6,720 nt of DNA, from positions 1 to 6,720 of the forward strand of contig QMPB01000246.1 in NCBI GenBank assembly GCA_003648395.1. Direction: 5' to 3'. The stretch is from Bacteroidota bacterium (GTDB lineage: Bacteria > Bacteroidota > Bacteroidia > Bacteroidales > UBA1556). Of the stretch, positions 5,267 to 6,720 are shown piece after piece (the stretch's first letter is position 1; each line of letters starts with the position of its first letter). The notes beneath the pieces were generated by a model that searched no databases, was not told the DNA's origin, and worked only from the letters and a program-made list of their open reading frames with translations. A program made the position numbers and the translations under genes.

Positions 5267-6536
5267 GAGTTCAGATTATAAGGTAGTTACGATGGTTAGT
5301 ATTTTATTACTACTAGTAACTTTTACAGCTATTGGCCAGGTAAAATTGCAGTCTTCGTACTCTAGATTTGGTCTTGGGGATATAAATCATGGTTATAATG
5401 TGTATCAATCTTCATTGGGCGGTGCTTCATATGGAGTAGTAGACCCATACAGAATTAGCTCAATTAATCCAGCCTCGTACGCAAAGATTGATACGGGTAG
5501 CTTTGTTTTCAATGCAGCCTTTGATGGTGCTTTTATGGAATCCAGAACAACAAATGAAAGTACTACTTCCAATTATTTTAATATGAATTATTTTAATGTA
5601 GCATTCCCTATTACTGGTTGGTGGCGGACTAGTATAGGCCTGCTTCCATATTCTACAGTTGGTTATGACCTTAATAGCTATACTCAGGTTGATTCAATTG
5701 GAGATGTTAGATTAGGATATATTGGTGATGGTGGTATTACAGAAGTATACTGGGGTAATGCATTTAATATCTTTAAAGGATTATCTGTTGGTGTAAATAC
5801 ATCATTTTTATTTGGTGGAGTTAATCTAGCTCAAGAGAGTGAACTTCTAGATATTTCATTAGCATTTAAATATAGGGTTAAAAGCACTACTGATTTGAGA
5901 GCCTTTCATTTTAATTTCGGGATACAGTATGATACAAAATTTGGAAAAAATGAAGATTATTTTCTAGGATTAGGCTTCGTATATTCTCCAGAGCAGTCAT
6001 TATTGGGCAAAGGAAGTTCTATTGGAATTACATACACTGGTGGTGGTGATGGCTTTGAATATGTTAAAGACACAATATTTATAGTAGATAATGGTAGTGG
6101 AAGTATAGTAATTCCTTTAAAAATTGGTGGTGGTTTTAGTATTGGTAAAACTGATAAATGGATGTTTGCCTTTGATGCTACATTTGATGAGTATAGCAGG
6201 TTTAAGATTTTAAATGGAGAGAAAGAATTTTCTAATAGTTTAAGATATAATGTTGGTGGCCAGTATTACGTTGGTAGCTATGCGTTGAACTTTGGTGCGA
6301 ATTATAGTAATTCATATTTAACTATTAACGAAACTGACATAAATGAGATTGGCATAAGTTTTGGAGTTGGGTTTCCGCTTAAGAGTACTAAATTTATGAT
6401 TTCATATATTGATTTGGCTGTTGAAGCTGGTAGAAGAGGTACTACAAGTAACAACCTTATTGAACAAGATTTTATCAAAGTGAAATTAGGTATTAATATT
6501 AGAAACACATGGTTTAGAAGACCAAAATATTTATAG
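5259..6536 (+). CDS. Predicted outer-membrane beta-barrel protein (FadL/PorV-like features)
   Basis: The 425 residues begin with a signal peptide: Lys at 3 and 8, a hydrophobic stretch at about 9-25, and likely cleavage near AIG-Q (26-27). The mature part has SRFGLGD (35-41) and SINPASYA (68-75), similar to the NPA region near the N-terminus of FadL/PorV-like barrels. Many alternating, aromatic- and glycine-rich strands follow, such as GLSVGVNTSFLFGG and SLRYNVGGQYYVGSYALNFG, and the C-terminus is WFRRPKYL. I infer an outer-membrane barrel; the cargo or partner is unknown. The start at 5259 is preferred over the ATG at codon 12 because only the longer form has the positively charged n-region. 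It overlaps coaX by 8 bases and precedes the next exported protein by 14, so all three look like one operon. No T9SS C-terminal sorting domain is seen. Confidence 0.8.
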   Translation: MNKSSDYKVVTMVSILLLLVTFTAIGQVKLQSSYSRFGLGDINHGYNVYQSSLGGASYGVVDPYRISSINPASYAKIDTGSFVFNAAFDGAFMESRTTNESTTSNYFNMNYFNVAFPITGWWRTSIGLLPYSTVGYDLNSYTQVDSIGDVRLGYIGDGGITEVYWGNAFNIFKGLSVGVNTSFLFGGVNLAQESELLDISLAFKYRVKSTTDLRAFHFNFGIQYDTKFGKNEDYFLGLGFVYSPEQSLLGKGSSIGITYTGGGDGFEYVKDTIFIVDNGSGSIVIPLKIGGGFSIGKTDKWMFAFDATFDEYSRFKILNGEKEFSNSLRYNVGGQYYVGSYALNFGANYSNSYLTINETDINEIGISFGVGFPLKSTKFMISYIDLAVEAGRRGTTSNNLIEQDFIKVKLGINIRNTWFRRPKYL

Positions 6537-6550
6537 ATAAACAATAAATT

Positions 6551-6720
6551 ATGAATAAATTGAAATTAGTAATTGCAAGTTTTGCAATGTTGATATTTTT
6601 TAGTGTAAATGCACAAGATGCAAATACTACTTCTACTACAGAGACTCAAAACAGATTTGAAGTTAATAGAAGTAAATTGGCAGGCAAGTATGGTGCTGAT
6701 AGTGTTAAGTGTGTAATGGA
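6551..6720 (+). CDS. Exported protein, N-terminal fragment (possibly the TPR protein that follows coaX-barrel pairs)
   Basis: Only 56 complete codons lie in the window; the gene runs off the right edge. The start MNKLKL is followed by a hydrophobic core (VIASFAMLIFFSV) and a likely signal peptidase I site after VNA (19-21), then a Thr/Ser-rich stretch and SKLAGKYGADSVKC (41-54). From memory, Bacteroidota often place a periplasmic tetratricopeptide-repeat protein here, with a DSVKC-like sequence near its N-terminus, ahead of lptC. That assignment is inferred from context, as no repeat is visible in this fragment. The gap of 14 bases after the barrel gene supports co-transcription. The signal peptide is clear; the product is uncertain. 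Confidence 0.7.
   Translation, partial: MNKLKLVIASFAMLIFFSVNAQDANTTSTTETQNRFEVNRSKLAGKYGADSVKCVM

Noticed and set aside
6302..6544. 80-codon frame on the - strand inside the barrel gene
   Set aside because: Antisense shadow of the C-terminal beta strands of the + strand gene.

Overview
The window is chromosomal core sequence from a member of the Bacteroidota, most likely near Bacteroidales/Marinilabiliales. This rests on low G+C (about one third by eye), starts without Shine-Dalgarno sequences, promoter elements of the TAnnTTTG type, the gene order ileS - DksA/TraR-like - lspA, a futalosine-pathway menaquinone gene, and coaX followed by an outer-membrane barrel gene. No mobile element, CRISPR array, rRNA or prophage gene is visible.

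Layout: (1) 1-2261, + strand: the C-terminal 613 residues of a class 2 (KMSKR-type) isoleucyl-tRNA synthetase, then 26 bases later a small DksA/TraR-family regulator with a degenerate zinc finger, closed by a hairpin terminator. (2) 2262-2455: a spacer with that terminator, two direct repeats and a 16-codon upstream ORF. (3) 2456-3943: one uninterrupted reading frame encoding lipoprotein signal peptidase (LspA) fused through a short hydrophilic linker to 1,4-dihydroxy-6-naphthoate synthase (MqnD). A strong terminator follows. (4) 3944-4275: about 330 bases without a convincing protein gene but rich in inverted repeats, including a possible pseudoknotted RNA. It ends in the terminator of the next gene. 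(5) 4276-4348, - strand: tRNA-Phe(GAA) with its own promoter and terminator. (6) 4541 onward, + strand: type III pantothenate kinase (coaX), overlapping by 8 bases an outer-membrane beta-barrel gene, followed 14 bases later by the start of another exported protein that runs off the window.

Most genes are housekeeping: tRNA charging, transcription control, lipoprotein maturation, menaquinone synthesis, coenzyme A synthesis and outer-membrane biogenesis. The standout observation is the LspA-MqnD fusion. All LspA and MqnD motifs I can recognise are present, there is no usual start codon at the MqnD boundary, and LspA topology would put MqnD on the cytoplasmic face of the inner membrane, where its product is next prenylated. 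Second is the structured, apparently non-coding region at 4018-4225.
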